A program made the translations under genes and the position numbers. The notes below the pieces were generated by a model, which worked only from the letters and a program-made list of their open reading frames with translations, ran no database searches and was not told the DNA's origin. Positions 11,290-23,205 of a stretch of 64,000 nucleotides of DNA are shown here, piece after piece (the first letter of the stretch is position 1; every line of letters begins with the position of its first letter). The DNA is from Artemia franciscana (lineage: Eukaryota; Arthropoda; Branchiopoda; Anostraca; Artemiidae), in NCBI RefSeq assembly GCF_032884065.1, contig NC_088868.1:8318963-8382962 (forward strand). Direction: 5' to 3'.

Positions 11290-13109
11290 TTTGTATATCT
11301 ATGATTATGCTCAAGTCATCTAAGTCTAAGGAACGATTTTCTTATATTTTTCTAACTGCAAAACTTTACCTTTGTTTGCTATTAAAAATTTGAAAAAAAA
11401 ACTATGAAGCAAGTCTTACACTAAAAAAAAAGAAACTATTCGGATAATATAAAGTTAGTCACTCTGAATAGATGTCCAAATGATGGATCAAACAAAACTA
11501 TCCAGATAGAACAGAACTACCCAATAGAACACCAGAATGAAAAAAATTTAGTGTGGGTTTGTCTAAAAGGAGGGAAAGAATTCTGTCAAGAAGCTGTTTG
11601 AAAGGAGCCTCAAATAAAAAAATTGAACCAGATGTGTTAATTGATTTTTATTTGCCTTATATTCATATGGTGGTAAAAGGGCACATCTGTAGGGAGGGTT
11701 TTCCACCTCAGACTGTAAAAAAACATCCAGACCCATCCTATTCTCCCCATATTTTCACTTTTATTCATTAATTCAGTTTTTTTCAAATCGCCCTTGCCCT
11801 AAATAACCTTCTCCATATGCTTTATAGCATTAAATATATAAAATGACTCATGTCTGTTATGTGTACTATTATATTTGTTTTGTTTTTGTAATTACTATGT
11901 TATTAATTGTTACTGCTGTACATTACGTGTTTTTTATCGTTACTTGTGTTTATATCAGGTGTTATAATTTTGTGTTCAAATGTTTTTTTCTTCTTTTGTT
12001 TTTTTTTGCCATGGTCAAAAGAGACTTTTGTTTCGTAATAAAATATGGTTCTACATCACTCGTTAAATTAAAATTATTCAGAGTAATTTTTAATTATTTA
12101 TAAACAAAGGCAACAAAAATTTAACAGTTTAAGAAAATATACCTATCATTATCATGCCGAAAATTCAATATGCCGAAATAATATTCAAAATGCCGAAAAT
12201 AAAAATAATAAAATGCCAATAAATTCAATATGCTAAGAATAAAAATATACGCCAAAAATTCAAGAACAGGATAGCTTAAGTTTAAGATCCTTTTTTTATT
12301 CTATGACTATAATCCAATGATGGGGCCATAATCAGGGCCCTATTTTTTCCTTTTTCCAATGCCGATTCCAGGATAATCACTCACATTCCCTATCTTGATC
12401 TATCATTCCTGGTGACAGCAATAGCTGCAGGCCAGTAGGGAAAAAACCATAGCAAATAGCAACCAAAAACTAAAATAGTGGAGAAATGGCAAGTGATAAA
12501 GATTTCCATTCCTAGCTGACTCAGAATTAGTAACAATTGTCTAAATTACTATTAACAATGAAGTACTGTTTTGAAAACAAATCTAAGGAAATTTTGAAAA
12601 AAATAGCCTGAAACCCTAAAAAAAAAGCCGTCGGATTGAGACAAAACTGCACTATTTGAATAACCAGGGTTAGTCTAAAAATCAGGTTCAGAAGACTTGC
12701 AGTTCCCTGGCTTGAACAAAAGGGAAAATCACTTCTTTTTAATAAGCAGCACTGATGAGTCCTCTTTTTTTTCTTTTTCTGTTCCTTCTCTACTACTAGC
12801 TGTCCATTGCAGCATCATAGAGGGCTGTTTAAAGGCTCAGTTCAAAGAATATTGCTATTTCTAGTGCAGTTTGTCAGTACTGAACTATAATATTTAAAAT
12901 AAAAATTTAACAAGAAAAGCATCTTGATATACAAGATGATGAATGACGTCATCATCATAGGTTTCAACCATAGATGATGCTATAATGTAATTGTGTAATA
13001 AAGCAAATTAAAAATAGGATTTGTTCTTTATTAGATCCATCTAAGAAAAGGCTGGCACTCTTTGCTGTGTCTGATTTTTATACATAATATCTCACCATAA
13101 GAACTTAAC
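11290..13109. other. No gene seen; minor 'atgccgaaa' repetition
   Basis: This lies upstream of the visible peptidase exons and could contain its start exon. At 12150-12260 the words 'aatatgccgaaa' and 'aataaaaata' recur irregularly. Nothing else recognised. Confidence 0.4.
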
Positions 13110-14255
13110 ATAGTTGGGGAGGGGGGTCAAAAAGAAATTAAGGAAGTCAAAATGAAGTACAAAGAGTCACAAGTAAGTCATAAGAGGCTAACATAATTTC
13201 AAAGATATAAGAAAAAAGTTGGAAGGGACTAAAGGAAGATCATAGCAATTAAAAGAGGTTGGAATGTACAATCGAAAATGAGTTAAGGATGTAAAAAAAA
13301 AAAAATTAAGCAAGTCAGAAACAACTATTTAATAAGATATGAAAGGAAGGCGGAAAGGATAAAAGTAATTTGGAAGGTACTAATAATTTCAGTAGACTCA
13401 AAAGGAAGCTCCAAACAAAAAAACACAGTTGGGAGGGCCAACAAAGACTAAGGAAGTTTATAGTGCTGAATAAAGTCAGAAAATACTAAGAACGTTGCAA
13501 GAGGCTAAAAAACATAAAAGGGATGAGGCAAATATTAAAGGGTCAAGAAACACTAGAGAAAGTCCAAACAGAGTAAATAAAGTAGGAAGGGACTGAAGGA
13601 AAATGGCAGAAACAAAATAAAGTCGGTAAGAGAAAGAATGAATATAAAAAAGGATGGTATTTAAGGTAACTAAAGGAGTTCTGAAAGATATAAAGTAGTT
13701 AGAAAACACAAATAGAAGCTGAAAGAGGGGGCCTAAATGAGCCAGGGGAAGTCCAAAAAGAGCAGACAAAGCCAGAAGGGACTGAGAAAGTGGAAAGAGG
13801 CAAAAGCAAGCTCAAAGGAAGTTAGAACAAACTACAAAAAATCAAAAAGGAAGTTAGAAGGTTCAAAGAGAATGATAAGCGAGTAAAGAAATCTAAACAG
13901 GACCAAACAAAGTTGAGGGGGCTAGAAAGGACAATAGGAAGTCGAAACAGAGTAAATAAAGTCGTAAGGGACTAAGAAAGTCACAAGGGGCTAAAGAAAC
14001 TTTAAAGGAATCAATTAAATTTGGAAAGAATTGGAAATTCAGAAAAAATCAAATGAAGTCAGAAGAGACAAAAGGAAATTAAAAAGAATCAAAGAAAATT
14101 GGCTAGCTCAGAAAAGACAAAAGAGAAGTTCCGATGGAATAAAGTCAGAAAGGGATCAGAAAGTAATAAGAAGCTTAAAGGAGTTTAACAGGACCAAAAA
14201 AAGTGGTAAGAGTCACAAAGGACTAAAGGGAGTCAGAAAGGATTAAAGTATACAA
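13110..14255 (+). repeat. Purine-rich degenerate array with ~189-bp higher-order period
   Basis: More than a kilobase of + strand made mostly of A and G, built from variants of 'gtcagaagggactaaagga'. A longer unit is discernible: 'agtccaaacagagtaaa' (13561), 'agtccaaaaagagcaga' (13750) and 'agtcgaaacagagtaaa' (13940) are spaced 189-190 bp and are each followed by 'aagggact'. Open frames here are composition artefacts. Confidence 0.8.
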
Positions 14256-14565
14256 TACAAGAATACAAATAAAATAACCACTCACAATGAATCACGCAGT
14301 AAGCTAATGTGTTCTTTATTCATATTTGGTCGTTTAAAAATGTCTACTAGGAATTATCTGTTGCATCATGGACACTAACTTGATCTATATCAACAATTCA
14401 GTTTGTTACACAAATCTGCTGGTAATTTAGCCAACAGTTTTCTGTTAGCTTACAACACACAAAAATTCCAGGTAACAATTTTTATCACAACAATGGCAAC
14501 ACTACTCAACCAGAGGTCAAACAAAAAATTAAGCATACTATTATGAACAGAATTCACCATATCAA
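14256..14565. other. No gene seen
   Basis: AT-rich spacer between the purine array and the next mobile element. Confidence 0.5.
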
Positions 14566-15489
14566 ACAGTTCGTGGTAACGAACTGTAGTAAGGAGCGAC
14601 CCGGCTCAATAGTAACCAAAACTCTAAAAAATGGAATTTTGATACCAATAGCTATATCAAAAGAATCGCATTTTAATGCTGGTTTTAAATATATAAGTTT
14701 CATCAAGTTTAGTCTTACCCATCAAAAGTTACGAGCCTGAGAAAATTTGCGTTATTTTAGAAAATAGGGGGAAACACCCCCTAAAAGTCATAGAATCTTA
14801 ACGAAAATCACACCATCAGATTCAGCGTATCAGAGAACCCTGTTGTAGAAGTTTCGAGCTCCTATCTACAAAAATGTGGAATTTTGCATTTTTTGCCAGA
14901 AGGCAGATCACGGATGCGTGTTTATTTGTTTTTTTGTTTTTTTTTGTTTTTTTTCCCTAGGGGTGATCGTATCGACCCAGTTGTCCTAGAATGTTGCAAG
15001 AGGGCTCATTCTAACGGAAATGAAAAGTTCTAGTGCCCTTTTTAAGTGACCAAAAAAATTGGAGGGCACCTAGGCCCCCTCCCACGCTAATTATTTTCCC
15101 AAAGTCAACGGATCAAAATTCTGAGATAGCCATTTTATTCAGCGTAGTCGAAAAACCTTATAAGTATGTCTTTGGGGACGACTTACTCCCCCACAGTCCC
15201 CGTGGGAGGGGCAACAAGTTACAAACTTTGACCTGTGCTTACATATAGTATTGGTTATTGGGAAGTATACAGGCGTTTTCAGGAGGATTTTTTTGGTTGG
15301 GGGGAGGGGTTGAGAAGAGGGGGATATGCTGGGGGAAGTTTCCATCGAGAATTTGCCATGGGAGAAGAAAACTTCCATGAAGGGAGATCAGGATTTACTA
15401 GCATTATTTAAAAAAAAATTAAAAAATAAATGTGAAAAAGCTTTTTCAGCTGGAAGTAAGGAACAGCAATAAAACTTAAAACAAACAGA

Positions 15490-15690
15490 AATTATTACCC
15501 ATATAAGGGGCTCACCTCCTTATGATACCTAGCTCTTTACACTAAAGTATTTTTAGTAATTTCAACTATTTATTCTACGGCTTTTGTGATTCAGGGGTCA
15601 TTCTTAATGAATTGGGAAAAAATTTAAGCTTTAGTGTAAAGAGCGAGGTACTGACGATGGGGCGAATCCCCTCATATATGTAATAAAAAC
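15490..15690. repeat. First internal hairpin of copy A
   Basis: Left arm words 'ataaggggctcacctcct' and 'ctctttacactaaag' pair with 'ctttagtgtaaagagc' and 'cgaatcccctcatat'. In the copies at 45.4 and 55.7 kb the same arms recur with partly compensated changes, e.g. ctctttacgctaaa against tttagcgtaaaga. Confidence 0.85.
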
Positions 15691-15984
15691 ATGAGAATAC
15701 AAAAGTTCTTTACGTAAGCTAATTTATAAGTTACGTAAATCTTTTACCAATAAAAAGATTCGTAAAAAATTAAAAGTTCTAGTTGCCTTTTTAATTAACC
15801 AAAAAATCGGAGGGCAACTAGGCTTCGGCCCCGCTCTTTTTTTCTCAAAATCATTCGATCAAAATTATGAGAAAGCCATTTAGCCCCCCCCCCCCAAAAA
15901 AATATGCAAATTTCGTTTTGATTATTCCTCTGCGGAGAGCCAAAATCAAAACATGCATTGATTCAAAAACGTTCAGAAATTAAA

Positions 15985-16272
15985 TAAAAAAAACGAGTTT
16001 TTTTAACTGAAAGTAAGGAGCGACATTAAAACTTAAAACGCACAGAAATTACTTCGTATATGAAAGAGGCTGCTTCCTCATCAACGCCCCGCTCTTTACG
16101 CTAAAGTTTTTTACTGTTTTAAAAAGAAGAATTGAGAGAAAGAGTCAAACTTTAGCGTAAAGAGCGGGGCGTTGATGAGGAAGCAGCCTCTTTCATATAC
16201 GAAGCAATTTCTGTGCGTTTTAAGTTTTAATGTCGCTCCTTACTTTCAGTTAAAAAAAACTCGTTTTTTTTA
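15985..16272. repeat. Long near-perfect inverted repeat (terminal hairpin of copy A)
   Basis: The left arm, 15985-16109, and right arm, 16147-16272, are reverse complements apart from one substitution and one extra T. The loop is 37 nt (16110-16146). The arms contain 'ggctgcttcctcatcaacg' and 'ccgctctttacgctaaag'. Such a transcript would fold into about 125 bp of duplex. Confidence 0.95.
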
Positions 16273-16419
16273 TTTTACTATACTAATACAGAATAGGTAT
16301 AATAGTTTAACGATTAAAAGCTCATATGGCACTCGTGACGAGGTCGGAAGAGCCAAGAGCACATATAGTATGAGCTCTAGCAAAACTCTAAGAATCAATA
16401 GATTGCTTTAAAAGGGAAA

Positions 16420-18361
16420 TCAGAGGTTTAATGCCGCTCAGAATTTAAAATAAGAGCTCAGAGTCACGAGGTCCTTCTATATATCAAAATTCATTAAGAT
16501 CCAATCACCCACACATAAGTTAAAAATAACTCGATTTTTCTAAGTTTTCATCTCCCTTCAGCCCCTCAGACGGTCGAATCGAAGAAAACGACCTTATCGA
16601 GTTAGGTTAAGCAGCTCCCTGACACGCCTACCAATTTCCATCGCCCTAGCTCGTCCAGAAGCACCAAACTCGCCAAAACACTGTGCACCAAGCCCTAACT
16701 CTTCCAAAGAGAGTGAATCCAGTCCGGTTATGTCAAATACGCATCTAGGACATAAGCGTTCTCCAAGATTTCCGGTTTCCCCTTCTAACTCTCCCCAATG
16801 TCAACAGATCTGGTCGGGATTTGAAATAAGAGCTCTGAGACACGAGTTCCTTCTAAATATCAAATTTCATTAAGATTCGGTCACCTGTTCTTAAGTTAAA
16901 AGTACCTCAATTTTTCCAAATTAACAACCCCCAGCTCTCCAAAAGAGAACGGATCCGTTCCGATGACGTAAATTTCGTATCTATAGCTTGTGCTTATTCT
17001 TCCCATCAAGTTTCATCCCGATCTCTCCACTCTAAACGTTTTCCAAGATTTCTGCCCCCCCCCCAAACCCTCTATGTCCCCGGATCCGATTTAAATTGAA
17101 AAGGAGCATCTGAGACATAAGATTCTTCACTATATCAAGTTTCATTAAGATCCGATTACCTATTCGTAAGATACCTCGATTTTCACGTTTTCCAAGAATT
17201 CCGGTTTCCCCCTCCAACTCCCCCCGATGTCACCGGATCTGGTAGGGATAGGGACACAAGATCCTTCTAAATATCAAATTTCACTAAGATCTAATCACCG
17301 TTCGTAAGTTACTAATACCTCATTTTTTCGCAAATTACCCCCCTCCCCAGCTCCATCAAAGAGAGCGGATCTAGTCCGGTTATGTCAGTCACGTAGCTTG
17401 GACTTGGGATTATTCCTCCCACCAAGTTTCACCCCCCCCCCCCACTCCCCCAATGTCATCGGATCTGGTCGGGATTCCAAGTAAGAACTCTGAGACAAAA
17501 TATCCTTCCAAACATGAAATTTTATTTAAGATCCGATCACTCCTTCGTAAGTTAAAAATAACTAATTTTTTCCAATTTTTCAGAAGTAACCCTCCCCCCC
17601 AACTCCCCCAAAGAGAGCAGATTTGTTCCGGTTATATCAATCACATATCTAGGACTTGTACTTAGTTCTCCCACCAAGTTTCATCCCGATCCCTCCACTC
17701 TAAGCGTTTTCCAAGATTTTAGGTCCCCCCAACTCTCCCCAAAGTCACCAGGTCCGCCAGGATTTAAAATAAGAGCTCTGAGACAAGATATCCTTCCAAA
17801 CGTCAAATTTCATTAAGATCCAATCACTCCTTTGTAAGTGAAAATAACCCATTTTTCTAATTTTTCAGAATTAACCCCCCCAACTCCCCCCAAGAGAGCG
17901 GACCCGTTCCAGCTATATCAATCACGTATCTAGGACTTGTGCTTATTTCCCCACCATGTTTCATCCCGATTTCTCCACTCTAAGCGTTTTCCAAGATTTC
18001 AGGTTCCCCTCCCCAACTCCCCCCAATGTCACCAGATCCGGTCGGGATTTAAAATAAGAGCTCTGAGACGCAATTTTCTTGCAAACATCAAATTTAATTA
18101 AGATCCGATCACCCGTTCGTAAGCTAAAAATACCTCTTTTTTCTAATTTTTCTGATTTAACTGTTCCTCACTCCCCTCCCCCTGCAGATGGTAAAATCGG
18201 GGAAACGATAATGTTTAATTTAATCTGGTCTAATTCCTGATACGCCTGCTAAATTTCACCGTCCTAGCTTACCTGGAAGTGGCTAAAGTAGCAAAACCAG
18301 GACAGACAGACAGACCGACAGAATTTGCGATTGCTGTAGGTCACTTGGTAGATACCAAGTG
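16420..18361. repeat. C-run-rich tandem array, unit about 280 bp, ending in GACA repeat and hairpin
   Basis: Phrases such as 'aagagctctgagac', 'caaatttcattaagatc', 'caccaagtttcatcccgat' and 'cgttttccaagattt' recur in fixed order through the region. Cleanly spaced pairs are 16759/17036 (277 bp) and 17705/17989 (284 bp), and one partial unit lies near 17185. The array ends with 'gacagacagacagacc' (18301-18316), a conserved-looking segment and the stem-loop cacttgg-tagata-ccaagtg (18342-18361). The segments at 16560-16680 and 18190-18290 look like related end modules. Likely part of a mobile element, type unknown. Confidence 0.75.
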
Positions 18362-18859
18362 CCATAAAAACTACACACAAATTAGTGATCAGGTTATTTG
18401 TTCCATTATTCATGAACAGTTCAAAGAATGGACAAAGGTATAAAGACTACTTGATAGGCTTTCAATTTCAGGTTTAGGAATAACAGTTGAATAAACTTCT
18501 TCCTGTATCAACCAGCTTTTTACATGGTATTAGAATTTAAATACCCTGCAATAGACTGGTCAAACAGCAGCCTAAAAAGGTATGATCAGGAATTAAAACA
18601 CATGCCAATTTTTTTTTTCAAGGCAAATCTTAGTGACAACTTCTTAGTGATGATATTTTGAGAAGTTGCAGATAAGTATTGTTTTTTGCATTTTATAGAA
18701 CTCTACTAGACAGCATTGCAAGCACTTAGGTATGAACTTAAACTCTCATTTTTATCATTAAACACCAAATCTGAAGAGAGGAAATAAATCATAAATCCAA
18801 GAAAAGCTTAAGGTTTGCTATCTGTTTAATTATAATGGACAGGAACCAAATAAAAAATT
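18362..18859. other. No gene seen
   Basis: AT-rich spacer with no recognisable coding or repeat signature. Confidence 0.5.
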
Positions 18860-21060
18860 TCATACACAGTAGAGGACATTTAAACGGGTCCCTAAATTTT
18901 GAAGAAATGTACCAGTATGTTGACAATGTATTGCTGGATTGAAACTCGAAACTAGAGAGCATTGACGAAAGGCATGCTCACACAGTTCAAAATACAAATG
19001 AGGTTCAAAAAGTAATGAGAAAAGAAACATTTTGTCTGCAAGAGACCCAATAAAGACAAATGAACATTGTGGTGAAAATTTACCAGAAACTGACCCTTCA
19101 GAGGACATCACCAAAGTTTCCAAAGCTTCCAGTGCCTGCAATCATGACGGCCATACGACTTGGAGAAAAAAGAAGAAATTCTGTAAACACCAAAACCAGA
19201 AATCATTCACTTCTCATCAAGCTTTCTGAATCAGAGTTGGACTTGAAAAGTCGAATCGTTCAGGCCTCTTACAAAAAGAGAGAACGCCTCCGAACATATT
19301 TTCGAAATGACATCCCAAAATTTTAAAGACCTGCTGCAGGACTTCAGACCAAATCTAACAGCACAGAAAATGGTACAAACCAAACAGCTCAAACAAAGAC
19401 TGCAACCTAAGCTAGCAGGTCAAAAACTAAGTAATGAATGACAGACTAAACAAAAGACCATGAGTCGCTGCTTTGCATATGACATTGAGCTTCAAAGCCC
19501 ACTTGACAAATTTGATCCTCAAAATAGGCTTACTGACAACATCAGGAAGCATATCTAAAAAAATGACAGTATTACTCCAAAATTGACACTTATGTACACA
19601 AATGCTGACCAGCTTCTAAACAAACTCGGTCACTACAGGCATTGTCACTACAGAGCAAGCCATCAGTTATATATATTGCAGAAGTCAAACCAAAAAGAAA
19701 CATAGCAATCCAGGATAGTGAGATCTTTATTCATGGCTACCAGTTTGCAACAGCTAACATACAAAAATCTGGTCAGGGATGTACAAATTATACAATAGAT
19801 GGTCTTGAAAAGCAGCAAACCCTAAACACATTGGACTATATTACTTAAGGACTTGAGACAATCTTTATAGAGCTCAAACTAAGCATCTCAAGTACAGTCA
19901 TTGGATGCATACATAATTCACCCTCTAAATCAGCAGAAAACAAGCATGAGTCACTCCAACACCTGAACAAGATACTGAGCGCTGTTGCGCTAACCAGAAA
20001 TCCCGTATACCTTGCTGGCTATTTTAGCTTCCCTGAAGTTAAATTGGAAACTAAAACACTCATTAACACATCCATTGATCTCACTCCTAAAAGAAAACTT
20101 TCTCTCACAACTGATCACAGAGACAAATAGATGCAGAGCAAATAATGCAGATGCATATCAATTGGACACGTGCCGTGGAACAGCGTTACAGCATCCTGGC
20201 AGCACTATTTAATGTTGAAAAAGCTTTACCGCATTCGCAGTTAATGCATAAACTCCAACACTATACTTTGCCAAGACAAATACTATCCTGGATAAAATCA
20301 CTCCTCAGAAATTGAACCCAAAAAGTTAGAGTGGGTGACAGCATCTATAACCCAGCAGGGTGATACAAGGTAGCATAATCAGTCCTCTCCACTTTGTATT
20401 CTTCATCATCAAAACCAACAGAAATATAATCAGCATTACCAAAATCTATACAGATGACAATGACTTTAGAGAAAGTTTATATCATCTGAAGATGTAATGA
20501 GACTACAAAAAAAAATTGACACCTCAACTGATATCCCCCAAAGCCTAGGTCTCAACTTCAATGCATCAAAACCGAGGTCCTGTGGATAGGGAAGAAAAAT
20601 ATTGCTTCTGATCCCCAACTAACAATAAACCACAAAGTGGGCTGCGGAATACCACTGACACTTGTTGACTCTGAAAGAAATCTGAGCATTATTATTAGGT
20701 TGCAATTAAAATTTCATGGGCGCACCCAGAAAAATATTTCCAAAGCATCACAGCTGATCAATGGGATGATCAGACAGGTTCAAGCACTTAGACAACCATA
20801 TTTTTGTAAAACTCTAAAAGGGGATTGTCAGACCTATAATAGAGCATGGGAATATGATTTGAGGACCCCATTATAAACAGACTGAGCCGCCCTAGAAAGG
20901 GTCCAAAGACATGCTGCTAAAATTCATCTTGGTTTGAAAGACTTAACCTATGAAGAACGACTATTTAAACTGAACACACCCACCCTGAAATATAGACAAA
21001 TGAGATGAGACTATATACAGCTGTACAAAGTAAAGCACAACCTAACTGGATCCATAAAAG
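18860..21060 (+). pseudogene. LINE A, 5' portion (ORF1-like, endonuclease, RT), CR1/Jockey-like
   Basis: A decayed non-LTR element. At 19060-19326 there is a basic ORF1-like C-terminus ('IVQASYKKRERLRTYFRND'). Near 19590 'LMYTNADQLLNKL' opens the endonuclease domain, followed by 'YIAEVKPKR' and 'GQGCTNYT' (19665-19800). From 20215 come RT pieces: 'VEKALPHSQLMHKLQHYTLP', 'SWIKSLLRN', 'KVRVGDS', a degenerate active-site motif 'IYTDDND' near 20445, then 'HAAKIHLGLKDLTYEERLFK' and 'NTPTLKYRQMR' of the C-terminal region up to 21060. There are many stops and frameshifts. The protein resumes at 22958 after a second element. Confidence 0.8.
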
Positions 21061-21079
21061 ATTTCAAAAGAGTAGGAAA

Positions 21080-22957
21080 TTTAATTGTATATAAGATAAG
21101 ATGTTCACGTGAGCAGTATGGGTCTAAAATAATAAGCAAAATACATAAATCCAACCAAAGGAAGTTCCATGACTTAGTTCAGAACATTATCGGCAAAAAA
21201 GTAACCAGAGTTGAAGTGAGAGATGTCAATGGTAAACCCTGTTAGCTAGTGCAATTAATGACTTTTTTGCATCAATTTGTAAAATTCGTCCGCAACTAAG
21301 AAAATTGCCACCGAATGATTCAGCTTCAAATATCCCTATACTAGAGATTTGTTCAGTTGCTAAAAAGTTAAAGGCACTTGATTCTCGTAAATCTAGTTAT
21401 CCTAGTGAGATACCAATTAAATTGATCATTGAGTGTGCTGATCTTTTATCTACTCCTCTAACGGAAGTTTTTAACCAATGTTTTATTGATGGTGTTTTCC
21501 CTTGTATTTTTAAACAGGCGTATGAAACGCCAATCCCAAATGCAAGGCACCTAAAGATATAAACCGAGATGAGGCCAATTTCGAAAACCCCAGCTCTCTC
21601 AAAAGTATTTGAAAGTTTTATTTTTGATTGTTTATTTGAGGACATAAATGATAATATTGAACCCAAACAATTTGGATTTAGATCCGGGCATAGTACTGTT
21701 CATTATTTGGTTGCATTGTTGGATACTATCCTTAAGCACTTAGAAAATAATGGGGCCTATGTTGATGCATTATTTGCAGACATAGTTAAGGCTCTTGATA
21801 GTCTCAATCATAATGTAGTTGTGGAAGAAGCAAAAGCTATGGGTGCCCGTCCATTTGTTGTACGAATGCTCACTAGTTTTCTTTTTGAAAGATCTCAGTG
21901 TGTCCAACTTCCTGATCATGAGCCATCTGAATTTGTAAATATTTTTTGTGGTTCACCACAAGGGACTAAATTAGGCCCGCTTTCTTTTCTTATTGTTTTT
22001 AACCGTATTTTAACAACAATTCGTGAGCGTTTTAAATTTGCTGATGATTTAACTGTTTTATCACTGCGACTAAACCCTCCGACTACTGAACAGTCTGACT
22101 TGATCAAAATCTATCATGATCTAAAAGCTGAATTAGGAAAGGTAAAACTGACGGTCAGTGAAACTAAGAGCCCTTATGTGACGTTTTCCTTCCTAAAGGG
22201 TAACAACCACTCTTCTCATAATTCCATACTGCCAACAAAGAAAACTGTTAAAATACATGGGATTCTTTTGGACGATGATTCCATATGGAATTCCCACGTT
22301 GACTATCTGACTAAAAAAGGCGCCTCGCTTTTACATTCATTTTCCAACCTAAAAAGATTTGGTACACCAACTGAGGTTTTAAAGTCTGTATATTGCAGCT
22401 ATGTTAGACCTTCCCTTGAGTATGCATGCCCTGCTTGGCATCCGAGATTGACAAAAGATCAAACTGATAGACTTGAGACAATACAAAAAATAGCTGTAGA
22501 AATTATACTTGGACAAAACTACTCAACTTACGAGGATACACTGAAACAACTCAATTTGGACTCACTTGATAGTCGTAGACATGGCTTAACATATAGATTT
22601 GGACTAAATTGTTTGAATTCCCCAGCTCATTGTCGTCTACTACCCAACCTTTGGAGCCCCCCAACTGAAGGACCAGCTATAAGACTCCGACAAATAAAAA
22701 AGAATTGTCCATAGTTACTGACTTGCTCAGCCTATAGTACTGAGAGATATTGCAAATCATTTGTTCCATATTTTACCCGTCATTTTAATAATATTGACGC
22801 TACCAATATTTCATGTTTGATTAATATGTGTTTGATTAATGTGATGTTTGTTTAAATTTTCCTGTGAGTGTTTTTGAAGGTATAAATTATTTTTGTCATG
22901 ACATGCTAATGCTAGCTCCGGCTATTGTAGTGAATAAATATATTCTATTCTATTCTA
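21080..22957 (+). pseudogene. LINE B, 5'-truncated, inserted into LINE A; RT frame nearly open
   Basis: The frame from 21242 to 22714 is broken only by one TAA at 21560-21562, plus a frameshift near 21240. RT motifs in order: 'KTPALSKVFESFI', 'QFGFRSGHSTVHYLVAL', 'ALFADIVKALDSLNH', 'CGSPQGTKLGPLSFLI' and the catalytic 'FADDLTVL' (about 22040). The C-terminal signature 'SYVRPSLEYACPAWHP' follows (22395-22440). The 3' end is a short 'attctattctattct' microsatellite tail near 22941-22957, as in several LINE groups. This is the best preserved coding frame in the window. The first residue of the A motif context reads DIVKALD rather than the usual D-KAFD, consistent with decay. Confidence 0.88.
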
Positions 22958-23205
22958 ACCTAGAGAAACTGTCTTTCCAGAAGTATTTTTTCCCTTCAAC
23001 AATAAATATCACAAGAAGACACCCAGACAAAATGTTCAAACTCATAGCAGTAAATAGATCAAGGGCCAATTTTTGCAGTGTCTGGTCAGTGTTTAATTGG
23101 AACTCACTTCCAGAAATCTGAAACCTTTAATCATTTCAAAAATAGCCTGGATCGATTTTGGAGATTACATTTTTACACACATCACTCACAGACTAGGGCA
23201 AGGGA
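22958..23205 (+). pseudogene. LINE A, 3' portion resuming after LINE B
   Basis: 'LEKLSFQKYFFPSTINITRR', then 'AVNRSRANFCSVWSVFNWNSLP' and a frameshifted 'FNHFKNSLDRFW', is the usual C-terminus of the same LINE type as at 18.9-21.06 kb (…RANFFxxRVxxxWNxLP…FKxxLDxFW). The split into two pieces around LINE B shows a nested insertion. Confidence 0.75.

Larger units (their letters stand above)
14566..16272 (+). mobile_element. Modular double-hairpin element, full-length copy A (~1.7 kb)
   Basis: It starts with the small palindrome cagttcg-tggtaa-cgaactg and 'gtagtaaggagcgacc', and ends with the near-inverse 'gtcgctccttactttcag'. Inside are two modules of the same design. Each has a box ('aaaagttcta', 'gccttttta' or 'gcccttttta', 'ggagggca', 'aaagccattt' or 'atagccattt') followed by a stem-loop. 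The first box is at about 15025-15165 with its hairpin at 15490-15690. The second box is at about 15770-15890 with its hairpin at 15985-16272. Copies at 6.3, 44.7 and 54.8 kb share the order. No transposase is visible, so I infer a non-autonomous element. Confidence 0.85.

Noticed and set aside
13476..14246. Frames of 97 (−) and 71 (+) codons
   Set aside because: Low-complexity purine-rich DNA produces Lys/Arg-rich or Leu/Phe/Ser-rich frames by composition.
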